Positions 11,430 to 21,649 of a stretch of DNA of 64,000 bases are shown in pieces; position 1 is the first letter of the stretch, and every line of letters starts with the position of its first letter. The translations under genes were made by a program, and so were the position numbers. The notes under the pieces were generated by a model. It worked only from the letters and a program-made list of their open reading frames with translations, made no database searches and was not told the DNA's origin. The stretch covers positions 36,911,691 to 36,975,690 of the forward strand of contig CM076148.1 of NCBI GenBank assembly GCA_038025085.1, read 5' to 3'. This DNA is from Tetragonia tetragonoides. Taxonomy: Eukaryota > Streptophyta > Magnoliopsida > Caryophyllales > Aizoaceae.

Positions 11430-12041
11430 TTTTTTTTTTTTTTTTTTTTTGAGAGGAGAATAGGAGACTTTTATTCATAGAAAAGTCATACGGCATCTAC
11501 ATCGAAAATAACCCTAGAATATATTAAATCAACATTATCAATAACAAATCTGCTAACAAAACAATTAACTAGAATACCCGAGCGCGACTCCCAACATGCA
11601 TAGTAACTATGTGCTTCCTTTGATGTTTCATCTTTAACGGAAGTGAAGATCTTCACCGCAAGTACCGTAATTGTTTGCTCACAAAACGTTGTATGATACC
11701 ATCGATCTTGTGCATATCCAGTCCCCGAATTCATATTACTTGATACTAAATCGCACAATAGGCGAAGAGAGGATCCTACAAAGAGGAAAAATATAAAAAT
11801 CCCTAATAACTCCACAAAAGGGAGAGAAAATTTATTCCACTTAGAGAGCATAAACTAGAAATCAATGACAAAAAGAGGTGGAAAACATGAATCACAGGCC
11901 GGGAATGGCCTAAATCGGCCTTCCCGGCCTGAAAATTTGTCCTAGTAAGAATTAGGATTGAGAGAGGAAGGAGAGAGACAAAAAAGAAAGGCTAGGATTT
12001 CAAGCCGATATTCTAGTCAAGCAGTCCATAGTTGATTGTTG
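11430..12041 (-). mobile_element. retroposed insert with poly-A tail and 16-bp target duplication
   Basis: The 16-bp word TATTGGTTGGGAACTT occurs at 11414-11429 and again at 12042-12057. It flanks a 612-bp segment that begins (plus strand) with a run of about 21 T, that is, a poly-A tail on the minus strand. This is the signature of LINE-driven retroposition. The insert carries a minus-strand reading frame (11851-11486, 121 codons) preceded by a CT-rich leader and an imperfect palindrome of GGCCGGGAA type words. I do not recognise the protein. It may be a processed copy of a cellular transcript or a short non-LTR element. Confidence 0.75.
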
Positions 12042-12057
12042 TATTGGTTGGGAACTT

Positions 12058-12605
12058 GGGATTGCCATATTTGCCAACTTCATTGTTGAAAAATTAATTC
12101 TTGAATATTGTCTATGGTTACGTCAAATCTCGTAAACTAAGGTAGTATGAAAACGGAAACACGGATATGGGAAACGTAAATTTTCAAAAATTATGCACAA
12201 TACATGTAAGGAAGAACGGAAATGGGAACGCAGACATAGAAAACGTAGACACGAAAAACGCATACTGGGTGTCGTGTCCGTACTTCCTTGCAACAACCAT
12301 GAGGCAAAACACGCCCAAATTTTTTTGGTGCGCAAAACACACCCAAATTTACAACTCATTTCTAACTAATATTTTTTCATGTAATGTATGACAATTTGTT
12401 TATGACCTCATAGATCTGAAGTCTTAAATTTAGCTTCATTTTCTCAAATCATATACTCATAATCAATTCCGATACACCATACCTGGAGAGATTACACTAT
12501 AAGATTGATGAAAGTAAAATATGCATAACAGAACAATGCTTATTTATGCCATCTAAAGGCATTTAACTGTAGTATGATATATCATTACATTAATTAATCA
12601 ACTAA
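12058..12605. other. intergenic, nothing firm
   Basis: Contains a stretch with repeated GGAAACG / AAACGTA words (about 12148-12270) that looks like old repeat DNA. It also covers the 3' flank of the minus-strand cysteine-rich gene. Confidence 0.4.
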
Positions 12606-13167
12606 TTAAGAGTGATCAGTTGCTGTTGGTGGTTGGCAACCACAGACACACCAAGTATTGATGCATTTAAACCATGTACAATGTGGGCAATTGGGTGCAC
12701 AATCCATATCTTTATGGCACCTTGGTGATATTAAACTTCGAGAGACACGATCATCAGCATTAGCAGTCATCAAAACTCCTGATCGAACCCAACATCACAA
12801 CATTTAGAAAAAAAATAAATTAAAGAAAGCAAGATTATTTAGTCATAATATATGATCAATTAAGTTCTTACAAAAATACGTTTTGAAGAACAAGAATAAT
12901 ACATTTATTAAAAGTCATACTTCATCTGCAAAACATATCAAACTCGGACAAATATATAATCAAAATAAAACTTTACTCGCTCCAAGAAAATTGCTCGGAC
13001 GATCGAATACATAATCAAATTAAAACTCTACTTCAAGAAAATTATTAAGATCTAACAAAATTGCATGCCCTCGAACAAATTGCTACTCAGAAAGAGAGAA
13101 AGAGAAAGAAACCTGCTATAACAAGGAGCACAAGGAAAAGAGTCATCTTGGTGGAGGTGGTCTTCAT
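12606..13167 (-). CDS. secreted cysteine-rich peptide D
   Basis: Minus strand, exon 1 at 13167-13113 and exon 2 at 12778-12606, phase-1 intron with GT-AG borders, 75 aa, stop TAA. Exon 1 encodes a signal peptide (MKTTSTKMTLFLVLLVIAG) with likely cleavage near TANA. The mature part has eight cysteines, C-x5-C-x3-C-x2-C-x4-C-x4-C-x-C-x-C, and ends in a short Pro/Thr tail. The layout (short leader exon, phase-1 intron, Cys-rich second exon) matches the genes at 6.5 and 9.5 kb, but the cysteine spacing differs, so it is a separate subfamily. The C-x-C-x-C ending is reminiscent of plant defensin-like or NCR-type peptides; function is not known. The gene is too short and too split to show as one long reading frame. 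Confidence 0.7.
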
Positions 13168-13265
13168 GGTTGAATTTTGTGAGCTTTCTTCTAGATGTTA
13201 CGTTGGTGGAGAAGAGAAGGCTAAGTGAATAAATAATGTTTTGGTAGTGGACTGTAAAAGTGTAG

Positions 13266-13315
13266 AGCACTTAGATGCTAATTTATAGATTATAGCACTT
13301 AGATGCTAATTTATA
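13266..13315 (-). promoter_or_regulatory. duplicated TATA region of cysteine-rich peptide D
   Basis: A 22-bp word containing TAAATTAGCATCTAAGTGCT (minus strand) occurs twice, at 13266-13287 and 13294-13315, 28 bp apart. Each copy begins with a TATAAATTA-type TATA box. The copies sit about 100-150 bp upstream of the ATG at 13167. Confidence 0.55.
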
Positions 13316-13326
13316 AGCAATACGTA

Positions 13327-13869
13327 GGCTCCGTTTGGTTGGGGTGAAAACAGTTTTTCTGGAAAACAGTTTTCCCATTTTCCGTTGTTTGATTTACAAT
13401 GAGAAGGAACATGGTTTTCAGGAGGAAAAGCATTTTCACCTATGTAGGTGTAATGTTTTCCCTTCAAAATGAAGGGAAAACGGTTTTCTGTTGGTGGGAC
13501 ACTATGTCCCCGGAACACTAACAGTGGACTTGATTATCGGGTTTGGTTGTCGGGACTTCGGGTCATTAAAAAAAATAACTCGCACCCGACTTGATTGGTC
13601 CTCGGGCCGCTTTCTCAATATTGTTTTTTTCTTAAAATAAGTATAATTTTTGAGGTGTTTTTTTTTCGAATCTACCTAACTTTTCGAGATCGACGCAACT
13701 ATGTTAGTAGATTTTATTTTTTATAAAAAAAAAAATTTTTAGGAAATTTGTTTTCCGTTGTAACCAAACAACAAAAAATGTGAACGGAAATACGTGTTAC
13801 ACTGAAAATGATTTTCAGCTGAAAGTACTTTTCAGTGGAAAACGATTTTCCGCCCAACCAAACAGAGCC
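13327..13869. mobile_element. MITE with GGCTCYGTTTGGTTGGG ends
   Basis: Terminal inverted repeats GGCTCCGTTTGGTTGGGG (13327) and its near-complement ending GAGCC (13869), with GTA repeated on both sides (13324-13326, 13870-13872). The 543-bp length, 3-bp target duplication and ends suggest a PIF/Harbinger-like MITE. The interior has more GGAAAACNGTTTTC palindromic words and a poly-A run lies near the right end. Confidence 0.75.
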
Positions 13870-14065
13870 GTAATCCAAAAAAAAAAAAAAAAAAAAAAAA
13901 AAGAAAAAAAAAAGACTCACAATCGAGTCATCGAGAGGTTTAACAAATGAATGGACTTTTACAAAGGGTATCCAAATTCAATTCATCATATATCTACTTG
14001 AGGAAATAAATACTAGAAATGGATATGCCATCACAAAATATATCATACTAAAAATACACTTTGGC

Positions 14066-14195
14066 GGTGTTTGGAGGGCTTATAAATTATGGGTTGAAGA
14101 TCTTTTTTCGAAATTCTTGTGAGAGTAACGTCTCAAAGAACAAAAGTTATCGAACCCAAAACTTATAAGTTATTTTATGGTCTTCCCAAACACAT
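14066..14195. mobile_element. small MITE remnant
   Basis: Imperfect inverted ends, GTGTTTGGAGGGCTTATAA on the left and the complement of GTGTTTGGGAAGACC on the right. No target duplication was made out. Confidence 0.4.
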
Positions 14196-14253
14196 TATCG
14201 ATCTATTTAGTTACCTATCGACAACTTATATAGTGATACAAATTTATACAAAA

Positions 14254-15008
14254 CTAGATTTCGTGCCCGTGCGATGCACGGGTTCTTGCCTATCATCCTC
14301 GGTTATTAGAATCAATATGATAAAAAAAAATCATATCAATATATAAAGTTGAATAATAGGAGTAGCAATGAACAATAATAATTTTTTTATTAACAAAAAG
14401 AAATCACATTTAACAAAGAAATTACATTTTTAGTGAATATATAATATATATTTATAGGATAATAATATAGTAATTATGTTACTTATTTTTGTTAAAATAA
14501 AATCAAAACTATTTTTAATTTCTTTTTGATCATGCATGCCTTTATGATTAATATTACCTATTCACTGCTACCTTGGTGAGAACTCAATTATATTTTATAA
14601 GCAAAAAAAATACATTTTACAAAAAACAAAATTATATTTTTAGTGAATATATAATATATACTTCATTTTTAATAAATCTAATACTTATGTTACTTTTTTT
14701 TATTAATATAAAATAAAAGTATTTTTGATTTCCTTTTAATCACTCATGCATTTATGACTATTTATTACATATTCAATGTCACCTTGGTGAGAACTCAATT
14801 ATACATACATATATTGATATTGAAAACACATTTAACAAAGAAATTACATTTTTAGTGAATGTATAAAATTATACATTTTTTTCGATAATAAATATAATAC
14901 TTCTGTTACTTATTTCTTATTAAAATAATAAAATTATTTTTAATTTCTTTTTAATCACCCATGCATTTATGACTATTTATTACATATTCAATGCTTGGTG
15001 AGAACTCA
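14254..15008 (-). mobile_element. Helitron 3' end with internal 211-bp tandem repeats
   Basis: Read on the minus strand the segment ends with a perfect 7-bp hairpin (CCCGTGC-ATC-GCACGGG, 14266-14282), a short spacer and CTAG followed by T. This is the standard Helitron 3' terminus inserted at an A/T site. To its right (the element's interior) are three copies of a repeat of 211 bp, marked by GGTGAGAACTCAA at 14575, 14786 and 14997. The 5' TC end was not located, so the right boundary is approximate. No Rep/helicase coding is seen; a non-autonomous element. Confidence 0.6.
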
Positions 15009-16027
15009 ACTTTACATATATATATTGATAGTTAATAGATTATTACTAAAGATGTTTGGTCGTAAATATACATTATATGTTACATGCTATCCCTTTGAAG
15101 ATGAATCCCTCTATCTTTGCATAATGGTCATGACCACAAAAACTTTAGCACTACAAGTAGGTGATAAGGCGAGGTTGTGGTTATTTAAACTCACCATTTG
15201 TGGGGTTGAAATTAGCCGAAATTTGGGATAATGGTCTCAATTTGGGAGTAAGGTTCCAGTTTTGGAGGGATTGAATCATTTCAAAGAAATTCAGGGTAAG
15301 AAATCCTAAACTTGTTCGTAACCCTTTCTCAATCGAGCCAAAATTAAATAGGGAATTACTCTCCCCTTGAACAAACATTACACGACATGAACGGTTTTAA
15401 CGGAAAGTTAACATCGTTTTCATTTAGCCCATTAATACATACGCTTATAATATTTGGGATTTTTCTTGGACAAAGGGAAATTTGAATTACTATCGTACGA
15501 CGAGACAAATATGAGAATAATAGTGTCCAATTTTCCTAATATTTATGACTAGACAAAAAATAATTCATTTTTACTTTGTCAAAAATGGACTTTTATGATT
15601 ATCACAGTCAATCAATGATCAAGATTACTGTTAAAATAATACCACTGAGGTCTCTTATCATTTTTCTTTTAGTTCAATTTCATGACGATATTTATGCATA
15701 CTTTCAAATAATTTCATGAGGATATCTACGCATATTTTCAAATGAGTTTAGTATTGTAAATATTTGGACGAGTTTTAAATAATTAAAGGTCAAGTTGAAA
15801 ATGTCAATTCAATTCAATTTAAGTAAGTTCGTTGGAGTTTTAATAAGTTTAGTTCAATGCATTTTTAATAAGTACAGTATTGAACTTATGATCAATGTTT
15901 TTCCATTGATAATAACATAGCCAAGCTCGTTTACTTCGTAATACAGTAATTGTGGGGTGAAAAGTGGAAAAGTTGGAGAATATAATGGAAAAAGTTGGGT
16001 TGATTACAACATCCAATATAATTACAA
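15009..16027. other. intergenic, nothing recognised
   Basis: AT-rich DNA with short open frames but no recognisable protein. It may include the interior of the Helitron that ends at 14254. Confidence 0.4.
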
Positions 16028-16070
16028 CTAGGTGGATGCCCGTGAGTATACCCATGTGTTGCACGGACTG
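16028..16070 (-). mobile_element. second, degenerate Helitron 3' end
   Basis: On the minus strand the sequence reads CCGTGCAACACATGGG, then ACTCACGGGCATCCA, then CTAG and T. The hairpin is imperfect. The element would extend to the right from here. Confidence 0.4.
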
Positions 16071-17840
16071 TGATTATATAATAAAATTAATAACGTGATT
16101 ATTAATCTCATCGAAAAATCAAAGTGTAATTGTCACTTATGAAAAACTAATAGTAATATATAGATAAATATTTATATAATCCAATTAATATCATGAATGC
16201 CATATAATAAGATTACTATGACTTTATAAGACATCTTATCTAATTTAAAATCTAATCATCAATTTAAATTAACTAGCAATTAACTCATGCCATATGTTAC
16301 ATGATCAAGAGTTAATAGTTTCAAAGTCTTTATGTGCTTGATGTTGACACGCCAATACTCTTATGTTAATATAAGTGTACAACTAACATTTCAAAGATAT
16401 GATCATTCTTTTATGGTAAAATCAATTTAAATGTCTAATGTATACATAACTACTTTTCAAAAATAAAGAAGTTTTAGACGTAAACCTTAGAATAACAAAA
16501 CATATTTTAATGCTTGCTTGTTTTTTCAAAGTTATATGCGGTCAAAGTACTGTTTTGAAGAGCGCAAAAAGTCCAATGTAATTTTATTTGTGGTCTGGAG
16601 GGAGGACATTAATAGTTACAAAGTTGAAGGGAACATAAATTGGAACCCTAAAATAACATGGAGGATCAGTATATTACGTACAGTTATAAAATTATGCGTG
16701 ATAATGGTAAAGTTTCTTATTAAAGATTGGACCTAGAATCATTTTAGATTCATCGTTTATTTATTTATTCTACACATACTCGTTTTATTATATTTTACCT
16801 TGAGATTGCTCTTTAAATTTTTATAACTAATATACGTATCTTTTCTCTTATTTTTACATTGCAACTGTTTAGTTGTGTTAATCAGCTCGTCATGTTATTT
16901 ACTAATTACCTTTTTAGGTAGACGTATTCGTACTCGTTCCAATGGTGTAAGAAATTTGATATTTTAAGTGGTAAAACTAAAGTTATATGCTTTTTAAAAT
17001 CTAATAGTCTACTTGTTGGGGAATTTTACGATGGTCCCTACTCTAATAGTATTGTGTAACACTACTCTTTAATGATTTAGGAAAGTACAACTTTAGTATA
17101 TATTCTATACCAAAATCTCTAGTTTATAGTGTACTCTTTAAAGATTTAAGAAAGTACAACTTTACTATATATTCTATACCAAAACATATTTTTCTACTGT
17201 ATATTTATTTTAAAATTTTATTACAATGACTCGCTTAGGTGGACGCCTCCAATGCTGTCAAAAATTGCCTCTAATATATAGATATTACGATTGCTCAACT
17301 TTTATGCAATGATTATTATTTTGGACGTGGTAATCAATCTCATTTTTGTCATCGCCTTCCTCGTCCTCCTTTTTCCACCTCACATTTATAGTTTACTCTA
17401 CAAAATGATTACATTCACCACCTCCAATACTTGCTGATATGCTCGGCGTTGAACCCCAAAATCCGAACAAAATATAGCCATGACTAACTCAATCGACATT
17501 TACTTGGTGCCATGGTGAAGTCATTGTGTCATCTGCCATCTTTCTACACTCACTTTTGAATCCAGCACAACAAAAGAAATTCTTTAAAGGGTCCTCGATC
17601 AACCGTCAGCTTGTACAATATTGTCACATTTTTCAGATGATTTGGCCTATTGGAGATATAGTAGACAGCAGAATTAGTTCTCATCAGTAGTTTTTCTCAG
17701 TAGTAGTGCTCTAGATATCAGGTTTTTTTGCCAATCTTTTTTCATCCCCTTAAATGACTCGTATCTCCAATTAACTGCTTTTTTTCTCAGTGCATTCCTT
17801 TTATGTGCAAATTAAGTTCTTCTAGACAACTAACTAAGGG
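16071..17840. other. intergenic, AT-rich
   Basis: No gene recognised. A two-copy tandem repeat lies at about 17065-17190, each copy containing AAAGTACAACTTTA and ATATTCTATACCAAAA. Confidence 0.45.
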
Positions 17841-17847
17841 TAATGTT

Positions 17848-17935
17848 ATTACCAAAAAAAAAAAATAGGAATAATGTTGCATACATTTGAACCTCCCGAA
17901 ATCCCAGACTAGGGATACTAGCGGGTTGTTTTTTT
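17848..17935 (+). mobile_element. remnant of an RTE/SINE 3' tail
   Basis: After an A-rich run, the sequence ATAATGTTGCATACATTTGA, then CCTCCCGAAATCCCAGACTAGG, ends in GGGTTGTTTTTTTTG. It follows the same order as the LINE tail at 537-623 but is decayed. Confidence 0.5.
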
Positions 17936-18876
17936 TGTTCTCCATACTATGAACAATTAGTGATGTTATTCCTGGTGAGGTATATGCAACACAATCTTGA
18001 CAATACCGTATTTTTTCCAATATTAACAATATAGTAAATGAGTAGTTTTCTATCAATTCTTTGATTTTTTTTTCCAATGCAGATCAATTTAGATAAGTTC
18101 AACCCAAAAGCAAACAACCTTAATTTTCAAAACCTCTCTTTAAAAAGAAATCCCAAAACCCACAAAAGCAATAGCAAAATAAATTAAAAAACTTTAAGCC
18201 ATGGGAAAAAAAAAATTTAAATACTTTAAGCCATGATGTGTAATGTAAATTGTAATGTATTGTGATTTTGTGAACCAAATAATTGTAGAACAAAAAGTAC
18301 TTTAAACCTAAATTTTAAAAAATAAATCATGAAAAATAATGAAAGTCAAAAATCAAATACAACTAAAATGAATTAGGCAAATAATAAATATGTTTCTTCT
18401 CAATAGCGAGAATAGCCATGAAATAAAAGGACCAGCCTCAATATTTAAAGAGAGAGATTAAATTTCCTTTAGCACCAAGCTCGTGTAGCCTTTGACCATT
18501 ATTTTTAGGACAAGCTACGTATTATTGGTGCCCATGAGCAAATTAATAAATAAAATCCATTAATTAAAAATCGAAACAATAATTAATTTGAGAAATATGT
18601 AAAATCAAAATCAAGAAAAGAGAAAAGCAAATGGATCAGAGAACTTTGAAGACCATAGATGGATATTTCCACATCGAACAAATTCAGGTCAATCGTTTTC
18701 CTCATTTCGCAAGTAAAATTTATGAAGAGAAGTATAACTGATGAACTCAATTGAAGTACAGAAAGAGTGAAATTGGAGAGAGAGAGAGGAGAGAGAGATG
18801 ATGGGATGAGAGTGGAGAGAGAGAAGATAAAGACGGTGGGTTTCAATTGTGCGGTTATTAGGTTTGCTTAAATTAG
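17936..18876. other. intergenic, nothing recognised
   Basis: AT-rich DNA followed by a GA/CT-rich microsatellite (about 18775-18825). Two overlapping low-complexity frames are present but look like shadows of the CT-rich sequence. Confidence 0.4.
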
Positions 18877-18886
18877 GGTTTGAAAA

Positions 18887-19321
18887 GTGAATTGCTAAAT
18901 ACCGCCCCTTTTTACTAGCTACCGCCCCCCTAATTTCCAATTTTACCCTCCCCCTTTTCCTCACTCACTCTTACTCACTCTCACTCATCCTCTCTTCCTC
19001 ACTCACTCTCACTCATCCTCTCTTCCTCACTCACTCTCACTCATCCTCACCACCACACCATCACACCGGCAACCACCACCACTCACGGCACAACCACCAC
19101 CGGTAAATTTTTTTTTGCGCATTTTTTTTGCACAGTCGTCTGAAATTTTCGACTCACCCTTGGGTGAGTCGTCTGCTAGAGGCGACTCACCCTTGGGTGA
19201 GTCGGAAATTTCAGACGGCTCACCCTTGGGTGAGTCGTCTGCTACAGACGACTCATCCAAGGGTTGGGTGAGTCGAAAATTTCAGACGACTGTGCAAAAA
19301 AAAAATTATTATTATTATTTA

Positions 19322-19377
<56 letters not shown>

Positions 19378-19504
19378 TATTGTTATTATTATTAATATTA
19401 TTATTATTATTACTGATTATTGTTTAATTAATTAAAAATGTGAACTAGCTCGGCACCGATTTACCGGCTCCTCCCCTCTACCATTTCACATTTTTAATTA
19501 ATTA

Positions 19505-19555
<51 letters not shown>

Positions 19556-20090
19556 TAAATAATAATAATAATAATAACAATAAATAATAATAAATAATAA
19601 TAATAATAATTTTTTTTTTTGCACAGTCGTCTGATATTTTCGACTCACCTTTGGATGAGTCGTCTGCTAGAGGCGACTCACCCTTGGGTGAGTCGGAAAT
19701 TTCAGACGACTCACCCTTGGGTGAGTCGTCTGCTACAGACGACGCACTTAATGGTGAGTCGTCTGAAATTTCCGACTCACCCAAGGGTGAGTCGCCTCTA
19801 GCAGACGACTCACCCAAAGGTGAGTCGAAAATTTCAGACGACTGTGCAAAAAAAATGCGCAAAAAAAAATTTACCGGTGGTGGTTGTGCCGTGAGTGGTG
19901 GTGGTTGCCGGTGTGATGGTGTGGTGGTGAGGATGAGTGAGAGTGAGTGAGGAAGAGAGGATGAGTGAGAGTGAGTGAGGAAGAGAGGATGAGTGAGAGT
20001 GAGTGAGAGTGAGTGAGGAAAAGGGGTGAGGGTAAAATTGGAAATTAGGGGGGCGGTAGCTAGTAAAAAGGGGGCGGTATTTAGTAACAC
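18887..20090. mobile_element. 1.2 kb foldback (Mutator-like) element
   Basis: The ends GTGAATTGCTAAATACCGCC and the complement of GTGTTACTAAATACCGCC are inverted. The whole left half (to about 19440) is complementary to the right half (from about 19485), so the element is essentially one long hairpin. TTTGAAAA flanks it on both sides (18879-18886, 20093-20100; GG/CC differ in the outer two bases), fitting an 8-10 bp Mutator-type duplication. Each arm contains nested palindromes of the GACTCACCCTTGGGTGAGTC kind (19148-19280, 19640-19835), a TCACTCACTC microsatellite and an ATT/AAT trinucleotide run. Open frames inside are by-products of these repeats. Confidence 0.8.
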
Positions 20091-20287
20091 CCTTTGAAAA
20101 TTAGGGCGCAGCCACCGAGGCGCTAAATTTTGAAAATAGTTCAATGTCATTTTCTTCAGCTTGTTTGGATGGGCCAATATGACAATATTTGGGCCTGAGT
20201 ATTATGGGCTGATCAAGTTTTATGGCTCATCAAGTACTCAACTTTCGGCCCACTAGAGGTTTAAGGAAGTATAAGTAGTCAGTAGGT

Positions 20288-20550
20288 CTTGTGTGGACTT
20301 AGTCCACCGTGGACCAAGTAATTTTTAGGGGAGGCTCCAGATGAAGTAATGGGGTAGCTCCAGGTGAAGTAGGGGGTGACTCCAGGTGAAGTAAGGGGTG
20401 GCGCCAGTTGAAGTAGGAGTGGTGCCAAGTATAAATTTGAGGGGTGGCTCTAGGTGAAGTAGGGGTGGCTAAACTTTTAGAGGGGGTGGCTCCAAGTGAA
20501 GTAGGGGTTGACTCCAAGTATTGATCCACCATGGACTAAGTCCACACAAG
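20288..20550. mobile_element. MITE with CTTGTGTGGACTTAGTCCAC ends
   Basis: Terminal inverted repeats at 20288 and ending at 20550; both also contain a self-complementary GTCCACCNTGGAC core. The interior is a degenerate 24-28 bp tandem repeat (GGGGTGGCTCCAGGTGAAGTA type). No clear target duplication. Confidence 0.65.
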
Positions 20551-20996
20551 TTTTTGTAATAAGCGTAGACCAGTCAAACGGGTCGAACTAAAGATTTTGG
20601 TCAAGTCATTTCCCGGGTTAGGGTCACTTCAAAATAGTTCAAATATGTTTTCGCTATGTTTAACACGAACCACTAGTTTTTCAATAAAAGTTACAACTTG
20701 AAGCTTGCAACTAGTGTTTTTTACTCTCTACTACCAAACAGTTTGCCATTAGATTTTCAATTTGCAGCTACAATTATAACTAATTTTGTGAAAGCTATCC
20801 ATGTAAGCTTTCACCTGCAGTTACGGCTAGTTTATTAGCATTTTGTAGCCGTTTTCTAATACTTATTTATTTCCTTAATTTACATTTCACAGCTATGGTT
20901 ACAACTAAGTTTGCCAAACATAGCTTTTGAGTCAAATCCATTATTTATTTCACTTTCCAAGCTTTGTATCAGGGTTCGGACCGAAAAAATTACTCA

Positions 20997-21243
20997 GGTT
21001 CCGTTTGATTCAACTGAATTTCACTGAACTGAACTGAACTTATTGGCCCTGAACTGAACTGAACTTAACTTAATGCTCCTGAACTGAACTGAACTGAACT
21101 AAACTTAATGCTCCTGAACTGAACTAAAGAGAAAACTGAACTGAACTGAACTTATTGGCCCTGAACTGAACTGAACTTATTGGACCTGACCTGACCTGAA
21201 CTGAACTGAATTTAAGTGAAATTAAGTTGAATTAAACAGAGCC
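20997..21243. mobile_element. MITE filled with GAACT repeats
   Basis: Ends GGTTCCGTTTGATTCAACTGA and the complement of GGCTCTGTTTAATTCAACTTA, flanked by TCA on both sides (20994-20996, 21244-21246). The interior is built from (CTGAA)n-type pentamers broken by TTATTGGCCC and TTAATGCTCC. The 3-bp duplication and end sequence match the MITE at 13327. Confidence 0.7.
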
Positions 21244-21649
21244 TCAGTATATGAAAACCCTAAAAAAACGAGTCGGGTCCATTTTTTACCGTACAGGAGC
21301 AACCCTTCATCATGTTTGTCTTCAGAGGTTTATTGGGATTGCTCATCACGACTTGTGTAGTTGTGTAGTTGTGTACTTGTGTTGCTATCAAAATGCAACT
21401 ATTTTATGTTGTCATTTTGACAGTCATGTCACACTCGTAATGGTTGTAACTTGTAATGTATACATTGATGATTCCACTTTGGTTGATCACTTATTCACTT
21501 ATGTGGTTGGCAAAAGAGATTATATTGGGGCTATGTACAACAGTAGTACAGTACAGTATAAGGGAAAAAATGTCAACTCCAGAAAACTTAGAAAAGAAAC
21601 TATTAATGATATACAAAGGAAGGAAACAAATCTGCACAGACATTGATTA

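Noticed and set aside
19027..20177. Several open frames with repeated DSPKGES/DSPLGES words on both strands
   Set aside because: They arise from the nested palindromes of the foldback element and appear in mirrored form on both arms; no independent sign of coding.
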